DNA of 64,000 bases from Bradyrhizobium sp. JYMT SZCCT0180 (lineage in GTDB: Bacteria > Pseudomonadota > Alphaproteobacteria > Rhizobiales > Xanthobacteraceae), in NCBI RefSeq assembly GCF_018130165.1, contig NZ_JAFCLZ010000022.1, forward strand, positions 1 to 64,000. Direction: 5' to 3'. Below, one piece after another: positions 44,981-54,078 of this stretch. How positions within the stretch are numbered: position 1 is the first letter of the stretch; the number at the start of each line of letters is the position of its first letter. The notes under the pieces are model-generated. The model saw only the letters and a program-made list of their open reading frames with translations, was not told the DNA's origin and did no database searches. A program made the position numbers and the translations under genes.

Positions 44981-45010
44981 AAAAAAGGGCGGCCCGAAGG
45001 CCGCCCTTTT
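44981..45010 (-). terminator. Rho-independent terminator after ctpA
   Basis: AAAAAAGGGCGGCC-CGAA-GGCCGCCCTTTT is a long stem with A/T runs on both sides. It lies 22 nt past the ctpA stop on the minus strand. It separates the ctpA operon from the downstream polysaccharide deacetylase gene, and could act in both directions. Confidence 0.85.
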
Positions 45011-45032
45011 CACGGGAATTGGCGTGGTTCGA

Positions 45033-46388
45033 TCAGTTCGCCGCCTTGGTGGCGGGCTTGTCGATCGCCGCCTTGTCGCCGGTCGCCGGCGCCGCGGTGG
45101 ACTTGATGCCGTGCAGCAGGTCGGCCGCGGTCTTCAGCGCCTTGTCGTCCTTGGCGTCCGGCGGCACGTAGGATTGCGAGCCGGTCTTCTCGTCGCCGTC
45201 GTTCTTCAGATGGCCGCGCAGCGAGGCTTCGCCCTTGGTGTCGGTACGCGACTTCAGCTCGTCAGGAACGTCCTGCAGCACCTCGATATCGGGAACGATG
45301 CCTTTGGCCTGGATCGATTTGCCCGACGGCGTGTAATAGCGCGCGGTGGTCAGACGCAGCGCGCCGTTGCCGCTGCCGAGCGGGATGATGGTCTGGACCG
45401 AGCCCTTGCCGAACGAGCGGGTACCGATCAGCGTCGCGCGCTTGTGGTCCTGCAGCGCGCCCGCCACGATTTCGGAAGCGGAGGCGGAGCCACCGTTGAT
45501 CAGCACGATCACCGGCTTGCCCTTTGTCAGGTCGCCGACATGCGCGGCGCGGCGCTGGGTTTCCTCGGCATTGCGGCCGCGGGTCGAGACGATCTCGCCG
45601 CGCTCGAGGAAGGTGTCGGAAACCGTCACCGCTTCCTCCAGCAAGCCGCCGGGGTTGTTGCGCATGTCGATGATGAAGCCCTTCAGCTTGTCGGCGCCGA
45701 TCTGATTCGTCAGATTGCCGATCTCGCGCTTGAGGCCCTCGGTGGTCTGTTCGTTGAAGGTCGTGATGCGGATATAGGCGATGTCGTCCTGTTCGACGCG
45801 GGCGCGCACCGAACGGACGCGGATATTGTCGCGCACCAGCGTGACTTCGATCGGATTGTCCTGGCCCTTGCGGATGATCTTGAGCCGGATCTTGGTGTTG
45901 ACCGGCCCGCGCATCTTCTCGACGGCCTGGTTGAGGGTGAGACCCTGCACGGCTTCGTCGTCGAGATTGGTGATGATGTCGTTGGCCATGATGCCGGCCT
46001 TCGACGCCGGCGTGTCGTCGATCGGGGACACGACCTTGATCAGGCCGTCTTCCATCGTGACTTCGATACCGAGGCCGCCGAACTCACCGCGGGTCTGCAC
46101 CTGCATGTCGCGGAAGCTCTTGGCGTCCATGTAGCTGGAATGCGGATCGAGACCGGCCAGCATGCCCGAGATGGCGGACTCGACCAGCTTGGAATCGTCC
46201 GGCTTCTCGACGTAGTCGCTGCGCACGCGCTCGAACACATCGCCGAACAGATTGAGCTGGCGATAGGTGTCCGAGGTCGCCGCACGCGCGACCGATCCCA
46301 TCAGCACAGAACGGGGCTGCGTCACGAAGAGCGTCAATGCTGCGCCGGTGGCGGCGCTGAGGAGAATTACTGAAGTCTTGCGCATCAT
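45033..46388 (-). CDS. ctpA: Carboxy-terminal processing protease CtpA (S41)
   Basis: 451 aa periplasmic serine protease. N-terminal signal/anchor (about 7-25), PDZ domain (around GGLGIEVTMEDGLIKVVSP), then the S41 core with the catalytic Ser in NGGSASASEIVAGAL and Lys in GTRSFGKGSVQ. The C-terminal tail is Lys/Ala rich. CtpA trims exported proteins, including cell-wall hydrolases. Its ATG overlaps the envC stop by 4 nt, so it is translationally coupled to the peptidoglycan hydrolase activator. Confidence 0.95.
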   Translation of the reverse strand: MMRKTSVILLSAATGAALTLFVTQPRSVLMGSVARAATSDTYRQLNLFGDVFERVRSDYVEKPDDSKLVESAISGMLAGLDPHSSYMDAKSFRDMQVQTRGEFGGLGIEVTMEDGLIKVVSPIDDTPASKAGIMANDIITNLDDEAVQGLTLNQAVEKMRGPVNTKIRLKIIRKGQDNPIEVTLVRDNIRVRSVRARVEQDDIAYIRITTFNEQTTEGLKREIGNLTNQIGADKLKGFIIDMRNNPGGLLEEAVTVSDTFLERGEIVSTRGRNAEETQRRAAHVGDLTKGKPVIVLINGGSASASEIVAGALQDHKRATLIGTRSFGKGSVQTIIPLGSGNGALRLTTARYYTPSGKSIQAKGIVPDIEVLQDVPDELKSRTDTKGEASLRGHLKNDGDEKTGSQSYVPPDAKDDKALKTAADLLHGIKSTAAPATGDKAAIDKPATKAAN

Positions 46389-47812
46389 CCGCGAACCTTT
46401 TCGCCTTCATTTGCGGCCCACCATGGGCCTGAATCGATTGGAGTGCCGTCCTTACGGAACTCAACATAGAGCACGGGCTGACTCGCGGTGGTGGCGAGAA
46501 TCGATGCAACCTGGGATGTCGATCCCATGGTGGCGACCGGTTCCCCCGTAAGTACAAACTGGCCGATGTTAACCGAAATGCGCTCCATCCCGGCGATCAG
46601 GACATGATACCCGCCACCGGCATTGAGGATCAAGAGTTGTCCGTAGCTGCGGAACGGCCCGGCGTAAACAACCCAGCCGTCACACGGGGTTGTGACCTGG
46701 CCACCGGCCCGGGCTGCCAAGGAAATGCCCTTTTCGACGCCACCCGCGCCGTCGGAACCGCCAAAATCGCGAATCTTGCGGCCATTGACCGGCAGGGCGA
46801 ACAATCCCTTGGCGGAGGCAAAGGCGATCGCCGGGCTGAGCCGGGCGGGATCCTTCAAAGCCCCCAGATTGGGCTTGCCGCCGGGGGGCACCGGCGCCCC
46901 CTTCAGGCTGGCGGTGGCGGCCGCCTTGGCGGCGCTTTTCAGGTCCTGCTCCAGTTTGGCGATCAGGCCCTGCAAACTGTCGACCTGTTTGGACAGCGAG
47001 ATGGCGCGGGCGGCTTCCGCATCCATGTCCTTTTCGATCGCGCTCTGCTTGCGCTGCCGCTCCTCGACCAGCGCCGCCATCCGGATCTGATCGTCTTTCA
47101 ACTTGTCACGGTCGAGCGCCAGCGCATCGCGCTCGGTGGCGATGGTCTTGCGGAGCGCGACGAGTTCGCCGAGATCGTTGGCCAACCTCTCCGCACGGCC
47201 GCGCAGTTCGGGCACAACAGCTCCGAGCAGCATGGCGGTGCGGAGCGATTGCAGCGCGTCCTCCGGGCGGATCAGCAGCGCCGGCGGTGTGCGCCGTCCG
47301 GCACGCTGCAGCGCCGCCAGAACCTCGATGATCTCGGTGCGGCGCGAGTCGAGGGAGCTGCGAATCTGCTGCTCACGGCTGTCGAGCGGCCGCAGCCGCG
47401 CTTCGGCGTCGCCGATGCGCGTTTCCACGCCGCGCACCTGGGCGGCGATGTCGATCAGCTGCGCATTGAGCTTGCTGCGGTCCTGCCCGATCGCTGCGAT
47501 ATCAGCTCTCAGCTTCTGCTGCAGCTCGGCGGCCTTCTTCTGCTGCTCGCGCGCGGCTTCCAGTTCCTGCTCGCGTTCCTTGATGGCTTCGGGGGAGGGC
47601 GCGGCGGCTTGCTGGGCAGGCAATTGTTGGGCAGGCGCTTGTTGGGATGGCGCCGGCTGCGCGGGCGCCGTCACCTGCGCGGCTGCCGGCGAAAGCGAAA
47701 GACCGATCAGGCTTGCGGACAACAGCACGACGCAAAGCGGAACACGCGACGCCAACGGACCATCATGGCCGATGGCGTCAGGGCGTACTTGAATGTCCCG
47801 TGTTGTGTGCAT
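46385..47812 (-). CDS. envC: Murein hydrolase activator EnvC-like
   Basis: 475 aa periplasmic protein. Signal peptide (about 24-45, ending AAAQ), Gln/Ala/Pro-rich linker, two coiled-coil stretches (about 75-330), and a C-terminal LytM/M23 fold from about 370. The usual zinc ligands are lost: in place of HxH the strand reads YHVLIAGM. Such degenerate LytM domains activate amidases instead of cutting peptidoglycan. Coupled to ctpA by a 4-nt overlap and preceded by rlmH. Confidence 0.92.
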   Translation of the reverse strand: MHTTRDIQVRPDAIGHDGPLASRVPLCVVLLSASLIGLSLSPAAAQVTAPAQPAPSQQAPAQQLPAQQAAAPSPEAIKEREQELEAAREQQKKAAELQQKLRADIAAIGQDRSKLNAQLIDIAAQVRGVETRIGDAEARLRPLDSREQQIRSSLDSRRTEIIEVLAALQRAGRRTPPALLIRPEDALQSLRTAMLLGAVVPELRGRAERLANDLGELVALRKTIATERDALALDRDKLKDDQIRMAALVEERQRKQSAIEKDMDAEAARAISLSKQVDSLQGLIAKLEQDLKSAAKAAATASLKGAPVPPGGKPNLGALKDPARLSPAIAFASAKGLFALPVNGRKIRDFGGSDGAGGVEKGISLAARAGGQVTTPCDGWVVYAGPFRSYGQLLILNAGGGYHVLIAGMERISVNIGQFVLTGEPVATMGSTSQVASILATTASQPVLYVEFRKDGTPIDSGPWWAANEGEKVRG

Positions 47813-47848
47813 CCAGTTATTCAGCGCTCTCTATTCACGCTACCGTGC

Positions 47849-48331
47849 CTAAGCGCGGTGATAGGGATGGCCCGACAGAATAGTCGCGGCCCGGTAAATC
47901 TGTTCCAGCAGCATGACGCGGACCATTTGATGCGGCCAGGTCGCCGAGCCGAACGCAATGCGCAGTTTGGCTCTGCGCTGCAAATCGGGCGAAAGTCCGT
48001 CCGCGCCGCCGATTGTGAAAATTGTGTTGGCGACCGCCTCATCCCGCCAGCGGCCGAGCTGCTGGGCGAAGCTTGCGCTGTCGATGCTCTTGCCGCGTTC
48101 GTCGAGCGCCACCAGCACGCATTTCTCCGGGATCAGCGCTGCAATCGCAGCCGCCTCTTCGGCGATCCGGGTCGCGGCGTCGCGCGCGCGGCTTTCCGGA
48201 ATTTCATGAATCTCGAGGCCGCGAAAGCCGAGCTTGCGGCCGATGTCCTCGAAGCGCTCGCGATAGCGTTCGGCCAGTTCCCGCTCCGGGCCCTGTTTCA
48301 GCCGGCCGATTGAAACGACGACGATCTTCAT
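47849..48331 (-). CDS. rlmH: 23S rRNA pseudouridine1915 N3-methyltransferase RlmH
   Basis: 160 aa SPOUT methyltransferase that methylates pseudouridine 1915 in helix 69 of 23S rRNA. Start MKIVVVSIGRLKQGPE, the AdoMet knot with FTIGGADGLSPDL, and the C-terminal HQMVRVMLLEQIYRA are typical. It lies between rsfS and envC in the same order as in many alphaproteobacteria. Confidence 0.96.
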   Translation of the reverse strand: MKIVVVSIGRLKQGPERELAERYRERFEDIGRKLGFRGLEIHEIPESRARDAATRIAEEAAAIAALIPEKCVLVALDERGKSIDSASFAQQLGRWRDEAVANTIFTIGGADGLSPDLQRRAKLRIAFGSATWPHQMVRVMLLEQIYRAATILSGHPYHRA

Positions 48332-48432
48332 TCAAAGCATGCCGCGCCGAAAAAGCGTCAAATCGTTTACTCGCGCGCCAACGGCGCGCGCACGCGACAT
48401 GCGCTGCAGCCGATTCGCATCGGCTCAAAAAC

Positions 48433-48876
48433 TCAGATCGCCTCAGCCGCCGCCGGGTTTTGCGTCCACAACCTTTCCAGATTGTAGAATTCGCGCACCT
48501 CGGGTCTGAATACGTGCACGACCACATCGCCGGAATCGATCAGCACCCAGTCGCAATTGGGCAAGCCCTCGACATGAATGCCTTTGATGCCGGTTTCCTT
48601 CAGGGCCTTGGTGACGTTTTCCGCGATCGCGCCGACGTGCCGGTTGGCCCGGCCCGTGGTGACGATCATGTAGTCGGAAAAAGCCGATTTGCCGCGAAGG
48701 TCGATGGTGACCGTTTCTTCCGCCTTCATATCGTCGAGGCGGGAGAGGATCATATTCAGCGTCTTGTCGGCGTCGGGTTGCGCCTTCAAGGCCGCAGCTT
48801 TGGTCGATGTTTTGCGCGCGGTTTTTGGCTTTGCAGCAGAAGTCTTGGAAACCTTGGGCAAAACAGACTTGGACAA
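48433..48876 (-). CDS. rsfS: Ribosome silencing factor RsfS
   Basis: 147 aa. A Lys/Ala/Thr-rich extension of about 35 residues precedes the RsfS domain, with ETVTIDLRGKSAFSDYMIVTTGRANRHVGAI and WVLIDSGDVVVHVF as signatures (each seen as part of the domain). RsfS binds L14 and blocks 30S joining in poor nutrition. The basic tail could start later at an internal ATG (MKAEETVTID-type), but the full frame is the default. It follows nadD, as usual. Confidence 0.93.
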   Translation of the reverse strand: MSKSVLPKVSKTSAAKPKTARKTSTKAAALKAQPDADKTLNMILSRLDDMKAEETVTIDLRGKSAFSDYMIVTTGRANRHVGAIAENVTKALKETGIKGIHVEGLPNCDWVLIDSGDVVVHVFRPEVREFYNLERLWTQNPAAAEAI

Positions 48877-48994
48877 TACAGATGTGGCCAGGGACCATTC
48901 CTTTCACTGTATCGCGAACGCCGAATCTTGGTGTCCACGGGCTATATTAGGCATGTGGGGTTAACGGTTTCAACATTCCAGTGAGACCCCACCC

Positions 48995-49633
48995 TCACTT
49001 CGTCCTCCAGCTTCCGTCCGAGTTCCGAAGGCCGGTCGAAGACAGGTTCAGTTTCATGCCGGTAAGGAAGGCCCAGGCGGGCGGGCGCTGCTCCGCCAGC
49101 CGGGCAGCCTGATTCTCGGGCACCCGGTACCGCGCCAGCGCCTGTGCGGCAGGGGCGGCAAGCGCCCGGAAACTCTGTGGGGGGCGGTCGATCACAGCGA
49201 TCGGCACCTCGGACGCGATGCGCCGCCAATCCTTCCAGCGATGGAACTGCGCGAGATTATCAGCGCCCATGATCCAGACGAAATGCACACCGGAGACGCG
49301 GCGCCGCAAATGGATGATCGTGTCGACAGTATAGCGCGTGCCGATGACAGCTTCGAGACAGCTGATATCGATGCGCGGATCGTCGGCGACCCTGCGCGCA
49401 GCGGCGGCGCGTTCGGACAGGCCATGCAGCCCGCCATTATCCTTCAGCGGATTGCCCGGTGTCAGCAGCCACCAGACGCGATCGAGCTTCAGACGCTTGA
49501 GCGCGAACTGGCTGATGGCGCGGTGCGCCGCGTGCGGCGGATTGAACGAGCCGCCGAGCAGGCCGACGCGCATGCCGTTGGTGTGGAACGGGATCGCTTG
49601 CGAAGCGGATTGCGGCGGCATCAATGCCGCCAC
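48995..49633 (-). CDS. nadD: Nicotinate-nucleotide adenylyltransferase
   Basis: 212 aa enzyme that makes deamido-NAD from nicotinate mononucleotide and ATP. Nucleotidylyltransferase signatures are GLLGGSFNPPHAAHRAIS (HxGH-like HAAH) and the C-terminal ISST-like LNLSSTGLRNS. The first about 20 residues are extra; an ATG at residue 21 (MRVGLLGGSF) is an alternative start. It follows proA and precedes rsfS in the conserved order. Confidence 0.93.
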   Translation of the reverse strand: MAALMPPQSASQAIPFHTNGMRVGLLGGSFNPPHAAHRAISQFALKRLKLDRVWWLLTPGNPLKDNGGLHGLSERAAAARRVADDPRIDISCLEAVIGTRYTVDTIIHLRRRVSGVHFVWIMGADNLAQFHRWKDWRRIASEVPIAVIDRPPQSFRALAAPAAQALARYRVPENQAARLAEQRPPAWAFLTGMKLNLSSTGLRNSDGSWRTK

Positions 49634-49670
49634 TGCGCGCGCGGGGATTTGCTCGAAAGCGTTGTCAGGG

Positions 49671-50963
49671 TCACGGTCGCGTCTGCCCGGTGCCGCGCAC
49701 GCGATATTTGAAACTGGTCAGTTGTTCGGCGCCGACAGGGCCGCGGGCGTGGAATTTGCCGGTGGCAATGCCGATCTCGGCGCCGAAGCCGAATTCGCCG
49801 CCATCTGCGAATTGCGTCGATGCGTTGTGCAGCACGATCGCCGAGTCGACCTCGCTCAGGAATTTCTCGGCGGCATCGGCGTCTTCCGTCACGATCGCAT
49901 CGGTGTGGTGCGAGCCGTGATTCTGGATATGCGCGATCGCTTCATCGAGCCCATCGACAACTTTCGCCGCGATGATCGCGTCCTCATATTCGGTGTCCCA
50001 GTCCTCGTCGGAGGCTGCTTTCACCCTGCTGTCGACGCGCTGCACGGCGGCGTCGCCGCGCACTTCGCAGCCGGCATCGATCAGCATTTCGACCAGCGGC
50101 TTCAGGCTGACTGACGCGCCGGCCCGATCGACCAGCAAGGTCTCGGCGGCCCCGCAAACGCCGGGGCGGCGCATCTTGGCATTGAGCACGATCGACTTTG
50201 CCATTTCGAGCTTGGCGGTGTGATCGACATAGACGTGGTTGACGCCTTCGAGATGCGCGAACACCGGCACGCGCGCTTCGGCTTCGACGCGCGCGACGAG
50301 ACTCTTGCCGCCGCGCGGCACGATCACGTCGACGCCGCCGTTCAAGCCGGTCAGCAGCAGGCCGACAGCCGTGCGATCACGGGTCGGCACCAGCGTGATC
50401 GCGGCCTCGGGCAGACCGGCTTCGCGAAGACCCTGCACCAGGCAATCATGGATCGCGCGGCAGGAACGGAAACTGTCGGAGCCGCCGCGCAGGATCACGG
50501 CGTTGCCGGACTTCAGGCACAGCACGCCGGCGTCGGCGGCGACGTTGGGACGGCTTTCGAAGATCACGGCGATGACGCCGAGCGGCACCCGCACGCGCTG
50601 GATGGTCATGCCGTTGGGGCGCTGCCAGCTTTCGGTGACGGCCCCGATCGGATCGGCAATCCCGCGCACGGTCGCGACACCCTCAGCCATCGCCTCGACC
50701 CGGGCCGGCGTCAGCGTCAGGCGATCGATGAAGGCCGAGGTCGCGCCACCGGCCGCCACTTCGGCGACATCATCGGCATTGGCGGCGAGGATATCAGGCG
50801 CATGGCTGCGGATCGCGGACGCAATGGCGTCGAGCGCCCGGTTTTTCTGTTCGGGCGAGGCGAGCGCCAGCACCCGCGCAGCAGCGCGCGCGCGGGAAGC
50901 GAGTTCGGTCATCAAAGCGGGCAAATCGGCGTTGCCGTCGATGGCCTTGAGGGGCGCGGTCAT
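49671..50963 (-). CDS. proA: Glutamate-5-semialdehyde dehydrogenase
   Basis: 430 aa NADPH enzyme of proline synthesis that reduces glutamyl phosphate. Landmarks are KSGNAVILRGGSDSFRS, the catalytic Cys in RRPGVCGAAETLLVD and the C-terminal EFGFGAEIGIATGKFHARGP. It is next to proB, whose product makes its substrate. The 116-nt gap between them has no visible terminator. nadD follows within 38 nt. Confidence 0.96.
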   Translation of the reverse strand: MTAPLKAIDGNADLPALMTELASRARAAARVLALASPEQKNRALDAIASAIRSHAPDILAANADDVAEVAAGGATSAFIDRLTLTPARVEAMAEGVATVRGIADPIGAVTESWQRPNGMTIQRVRVPLGVIAVIFESRPNVAADAGVLCLKSGNAVILRGGSDSFRSCRAIHDCLVQGLREAGLPEAAITLVPTRDRTAVGLLLTGLNGGVDVIVPRGGKSLVARVEAEARVPVFAHLEGVNHVYVDHTAKLEMAKSIVLNAKMRRPGVCGAAETLLVDRAGASVSLKPLVEMLIDAGCEVRGDAAVQRVDSRVKAASDEDWDTEYEDAIIAAKVVDGLDEAIAHIQNHGSHHTDAIVTEDADAAEKFLSEVDSAIVLHNASTQFADGGEFGFGAEIGIATGKFHARGPVGAEQLTSFKYRVRGTGQTRP

Positions 50964-51079
50964 GGTGGTTCCGGGGGTATCAGGTTAAGGCCATGTCCTA
51001 GCACGGAAATCCCGCTTTTGCGAGGTGCGGAACCGGCATGGCTGGTGGCCGGGGAGGGGCGGAGAAGTCGGCCACTGGC

Positions 51080-52222
51080 CTATTTGGCCGGAATGGCCCC
51101 GGCAGGCCCCACCACCAAATCATCGCGGTGGATCATCTCGGCCCGGCCGCTGATGCCCAGAATGGCCATCACATCAGGAGAGGAGCGGCCTTTGATCTTG
51201 TCGGCGTCCTCGGCGTCATAGGCCACAAGCCCGCGGCCGATCTCATGGGTATCCGGGCCCCGCACCACCACGGCGTCGCCGCGGGCGAACTGGCCGTCGA
51301 TCCGGATCACGCCGGCCGGCAGCAGGCTTTTTCCGGCGCGCAGTGCAGTGACCGCACCGGCGTCGATGGTCAGCGTGCCCTTGGGCTCCAGCGATCCCGC
51401 GATCCAGCGCTTTCGCGCGGTGACGGGATTGGCCGGCGTCAGGAACCAGGTGCAGCGGCCGCCGTCGGCGATGGCCTGCAGCGGATGCTCGATCTTGCCC
51501 GAGGCGATCAGCATGTGCGTCCCGGCGGTGGTTGCGATCTTCGCCGCTTCGATCTTGGTGTACATGCCGCCGCGCGACAGCTCGGATCCGGCAGCCCCCG
51601 CCATCGCCTCGATTTCCGAGGTGACGGATTCGACGACCGGAACCAGTTTGGCATTGGGATTGGCGCCGGGCGGTGCGTCGTAGAGGCCGTCGATATCGGA
51701 CAGCAGGATCAAGAGATCGGCGCTCGCCATGGTGGCGACGCGCGCGGCGAGGCGGTCATTGTCGCCGTAGCGGATTTCGTTGGTGGCGACGGTGTCGTTC
51801 TCATTAATCACGGGCACCGCGCGCCATTCCAGCAGTTTGGCGATGGTCGAGCGGGCATTGAGGTAGCGCCGGCGCTCCTCGGTGTCCTGCAGCGTCACCA
51901 GGATCTGGCCGGCCCCGATGCCGTGATCGCCGAGCACTTCCGACCAGATCCGCGCCAGCGCGATCTGTCCGACCGCCGCCGCGCCCTGGCTTTCCTCCAG
52001 TTTTAACGGCCCGCGCGGCAGCTTGAGGCGGCTGCGTCCGAGCGCAATCGAGCCCGACGAGACCACCAGCACGTCGCGGCCCTCGCCATGCAGCTTGGCG
52101 ATATCGGCGGCCAGCGCTGATAGCCAGGACGAGCGCACCTCGCCGGCGTCTGAATCGATCAGCAGCGACGAGCCGACCTTGACGACGATACGGCGAAAAT
52201 TCTTGAGCGCGGGGCGGGCCAT
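51080..52222 (-). CDS. proB: Glutamate 5-kinase
   Basis: 380 aa. N-terminal amino-acid kinase domain (start VVKVGSSLLIDSDAGEV, ATP/phosphate loops VSSGSIALGRSRL and INENDTVATNEIRYGDND) and a C-terminal PUA domain (about 285-375, AVTALRAGKSLLPAGVIRIDG region). It starts proline synthesis and is inhibited by proline in the family. In many relatives it follows obgE; here three accessory genes separate them. Confidence 0.96.
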   Translation of the reverse strand: MARPALKNFRRIVVKVGSSLLIDSDAGEVRSSWLSALAADIAKLHGEGRDVLVVSSGSIALGRSRLKLPRGPLKLEESQGAAAVGQIALARIWSEVLGDHGIGAGQILVTLQDTEERRRYLNARSTIAKLLEWRAVPVINENDTVATNEIRYGDNDRLAARVATMASADLLILLSDIDGLYDAPPGANPNAKLVPVVESVTSEIEAMAGAAGSELSRGGMYTKIEAAKIATTAGTHMLIASGKIEHPLQAIADGGRCTWFLTPANPVTARKRWIAGSLEPKGTLTIDAGAVTALRAGKSLLPAGVIRIDGQFARGDAVVVRGPDTHEIGRGLVAYDAEDADKIKGRSSPDVMAILGISGRAEMIHRDDLVVGPAGAIPAK

Positions 52223-52364
52223 GGATCAGGTCTTCGAATGCTGTGGAAGGAGGCTGTTTTGCAGCAGGACGGGGGCCGGTGCAAGCGACCCGGCACCGTA
52301 TGAGCTATGTTTCAATGGTGGCCGCAGTCTGGTGTAATGGGGCAAATCTTGCGGGGGAAAGGTC

Positions 52365-53333
52365 ATGGATCGTCGCAGTTTTTTGGCGGGAAGCATCGGA
52401 TGGTCGTTGGCAGCTGGTGCCGGTGAGGCGTTTGCCCAGTCCGGTCCCCTGACGAGGATCATCTTCCCGTTCGCGGCCGGTGGCAGCGGCGACATGTTGT
52501 GCCGCCAGCTGGCGCAATATCTTCCGCCGCTGATCGACCGCAGCGTCATCGTCGAGAACCGTACCGGCGGCGATGGGCTGATCGGCATACGGGCCGTGAA
52601 GGGCGCCGCTCCCGACACCACCACCGTCCTGGTCACCACTGGCCCGACCATGTACCTGCTGCCGATGGTGGAGAACCAGCCGAGCTACGACTCCGCGAAG
52701 GATTTCATCCCGGTCTCACAGATTGCCCGCTTCGAATTCGTTGTCGTGGTGAGCCCCTCGATCGGCGTGACGGACTTCAAGCAATTGGTGGCCTGGATCA
52801 AGGCCAATCCCTCGAAAGCCAGTTACGGCGTGCCGTCGAGCGGTACCATTCCGCATTTCACGGGATGGCAGCTCGAAAAGGCGCTCGGCCTTTCCATGAC
52901 GCGTGTGGCGTATCGCGGCTCGGCGCCGATCATCACCGATCTCGTCGGCGGGCACATCCCATTCGCCGTCACGACGCTTTCGGACACCATCACGCAGCAT
53001 CGGGCCGGCGGCATCCGCATCGTGGCGGTGAGCGGCCCGGCGCGCTCGCCCTTCCTGCCTGATGTGCCGAACCTGAAGGAGGCCGGCGTCGATCTGGTGG
53101 CTGACGGCTGGTACGGCATGTGGCTGCCGGCAGGCAGTTCGCCGGATTTCGCCAAGAAGCTGAGCGCCGCCGCGGCGGAAGTGCTGGCAAAACCTGACGT
53201 CAAGGAGAAGCTCAACGCCGTCTCGCTGATTCCGGTCGGTTCGACCCCGGAGGATCTGACCAGGGCGCTCGCGGCTGACACTGCATTCTGGCAGCCGATC
53301 GTGAAGGCGACGGGTTACAAGATCACGAATTAG
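52365..53333 (+). CDS. Tripartite tricarboxylate transporter-type (Bug) substrate-binding protein
   Basis: 322 aa periplasmic binding protein. The N-terminus MDRRSFLAGSIGWSL is a twin-arginine-like signal (R3-R4), cleaved near AFAQ. The Bug pattern is clear: IIFPFAAGGSGDMLCRQLA, ENRTGGDGLIG and the later GVDLVADGWYGMWLPAGS. Bug proteins bind carboxylates or other anions for TctAB-type transporters; no TctAB genes are nearby, so it may act as an orphan sensor or feed a distant transporter. Confidence 0.9.
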   Translation: MDRRSFLAGSIGWSLAAGAGEAFAQSGPLTRIIFPFAAGGSGDMLCRQLAQYLPPLIDRSVIVENRTGGDGLIGIRAVKGAAPDTTTVLVTTGPTMYLLPMVENQPSYDSAKDFIPVSQIARFEFVVVVSPSIGVTDFKQLVAWIKANPSKASYGVPSSGTIPHFTGWQLEKALGLSMTRVAYRGSAPIITDLVGGHIPFAVTTLSDTITQHRAGGIRIVAVSGPARSPFLPDVPNLKEAGVDLVADGWYGMWLPAGSSPDFAKKLSAAAAEVLAKPDVKEKLNAVSLIPVGSTPEDLTRALAADTAFWQPIVKATGYKITN

Positions 53334-53380
53334 AGGCTGGCGCACGGATATCGGCCTCAGGATTCGTTCAGGACTGCCCC

Positions 53381-54061
53381 TCACTTCGCTCCGGCCCTTT
53401 CCAGGATGGCCACCATCTCGCGATAGCCGCGACCTTTCGCGAGCTTGAGCGGTGTCGCGCCACTGCCGTCCGGAATGTTCACGTCGGCGCCGGCCTCGAC
53501 CAGGGCGCGCAGCGTCTCGGTGTGGTTTTTGCCGCCGTCGCCAAGCACGATGGATTCGATCAGCGCGGTCCATTTCAGATTGTTGACGTGATCCAGCGGC
53601 GCCTTGGCGGCGATCAGCATTCGCACCACTTCAGCATGGCCAAGATGAGCTGCCGCGATCAGGGCCGTGCCGTCGTAGCGGCTGGTGACGGCCTTTGCGT
53701 TGCCCCCGCCTTCGATCGCGATTCGAAGCATCGGCACATCGTTGGCAACTGCCGCGATCGTGATGATGTCGTAACGGTCGGCTTCAAGCTTATTGGGATC
53801 GGCGCCGAGCCGGATCAGGGCGCGGGCGGCATCGTGCTTTTTCAGGTAGACGGCAACGTGCAGCGGCGTTCGCTGCCGGCTGTCGACCGCTTCCTTGGCT
53901 TCACCTGTGGCGATGCGTTTTTCGATTTTGGCGATGTCGCCGCGGGCAGCCGCGGCATGCAGGCCACTATAGGCGCGCACTTCCGTCTCGGTCGGGGCGA
54001 TCTGGGCGAAGGCGGGCAGTGCAGTCACGAGCGCGATAAGCAGGACAGCGAGGACATGCAT
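53381..54061 (-). CDS. Secreted ankyrin-repeat protein
   Basis: 226 aa with a signal peptide (about residues 3-20, ending AFAQ). Five ankyrin-type repeats follow, for example TPLHVAVYLKKHDAARALIR, TALIAAAHLGHAEVVRMLI and TALIESIVLGDGGKNHTETL. It probably mediates protein contacts in the periplasm. It lies 17 nt downstream of the sulfatase-like gene on the same strand, so the two are likely co-transcribed. Confidence 0.88.
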   Translation of the reverse strand: MHVLAVLLIALVTALPAFAQIAPTETEVRAYSGLHAAAARGDIAKIEKRIATGEAKEAVDSRQRTPLHVAVYLKKHDAARALIRLGADPNKLEADRYDIITIAAVANDVPMLRIAIEGGGNAKAVTSRYDGTALIAAAHLGHAEVVRMLIAAKAPLDHVNNLKWTALIESIVLGDGGKNHTETLRALVEAGADVNIPDGSGATPLKLAKGRGYREMVAILERAGAK

Positions 54062-54078
54062 GGGAGAGCCTCCCGGCG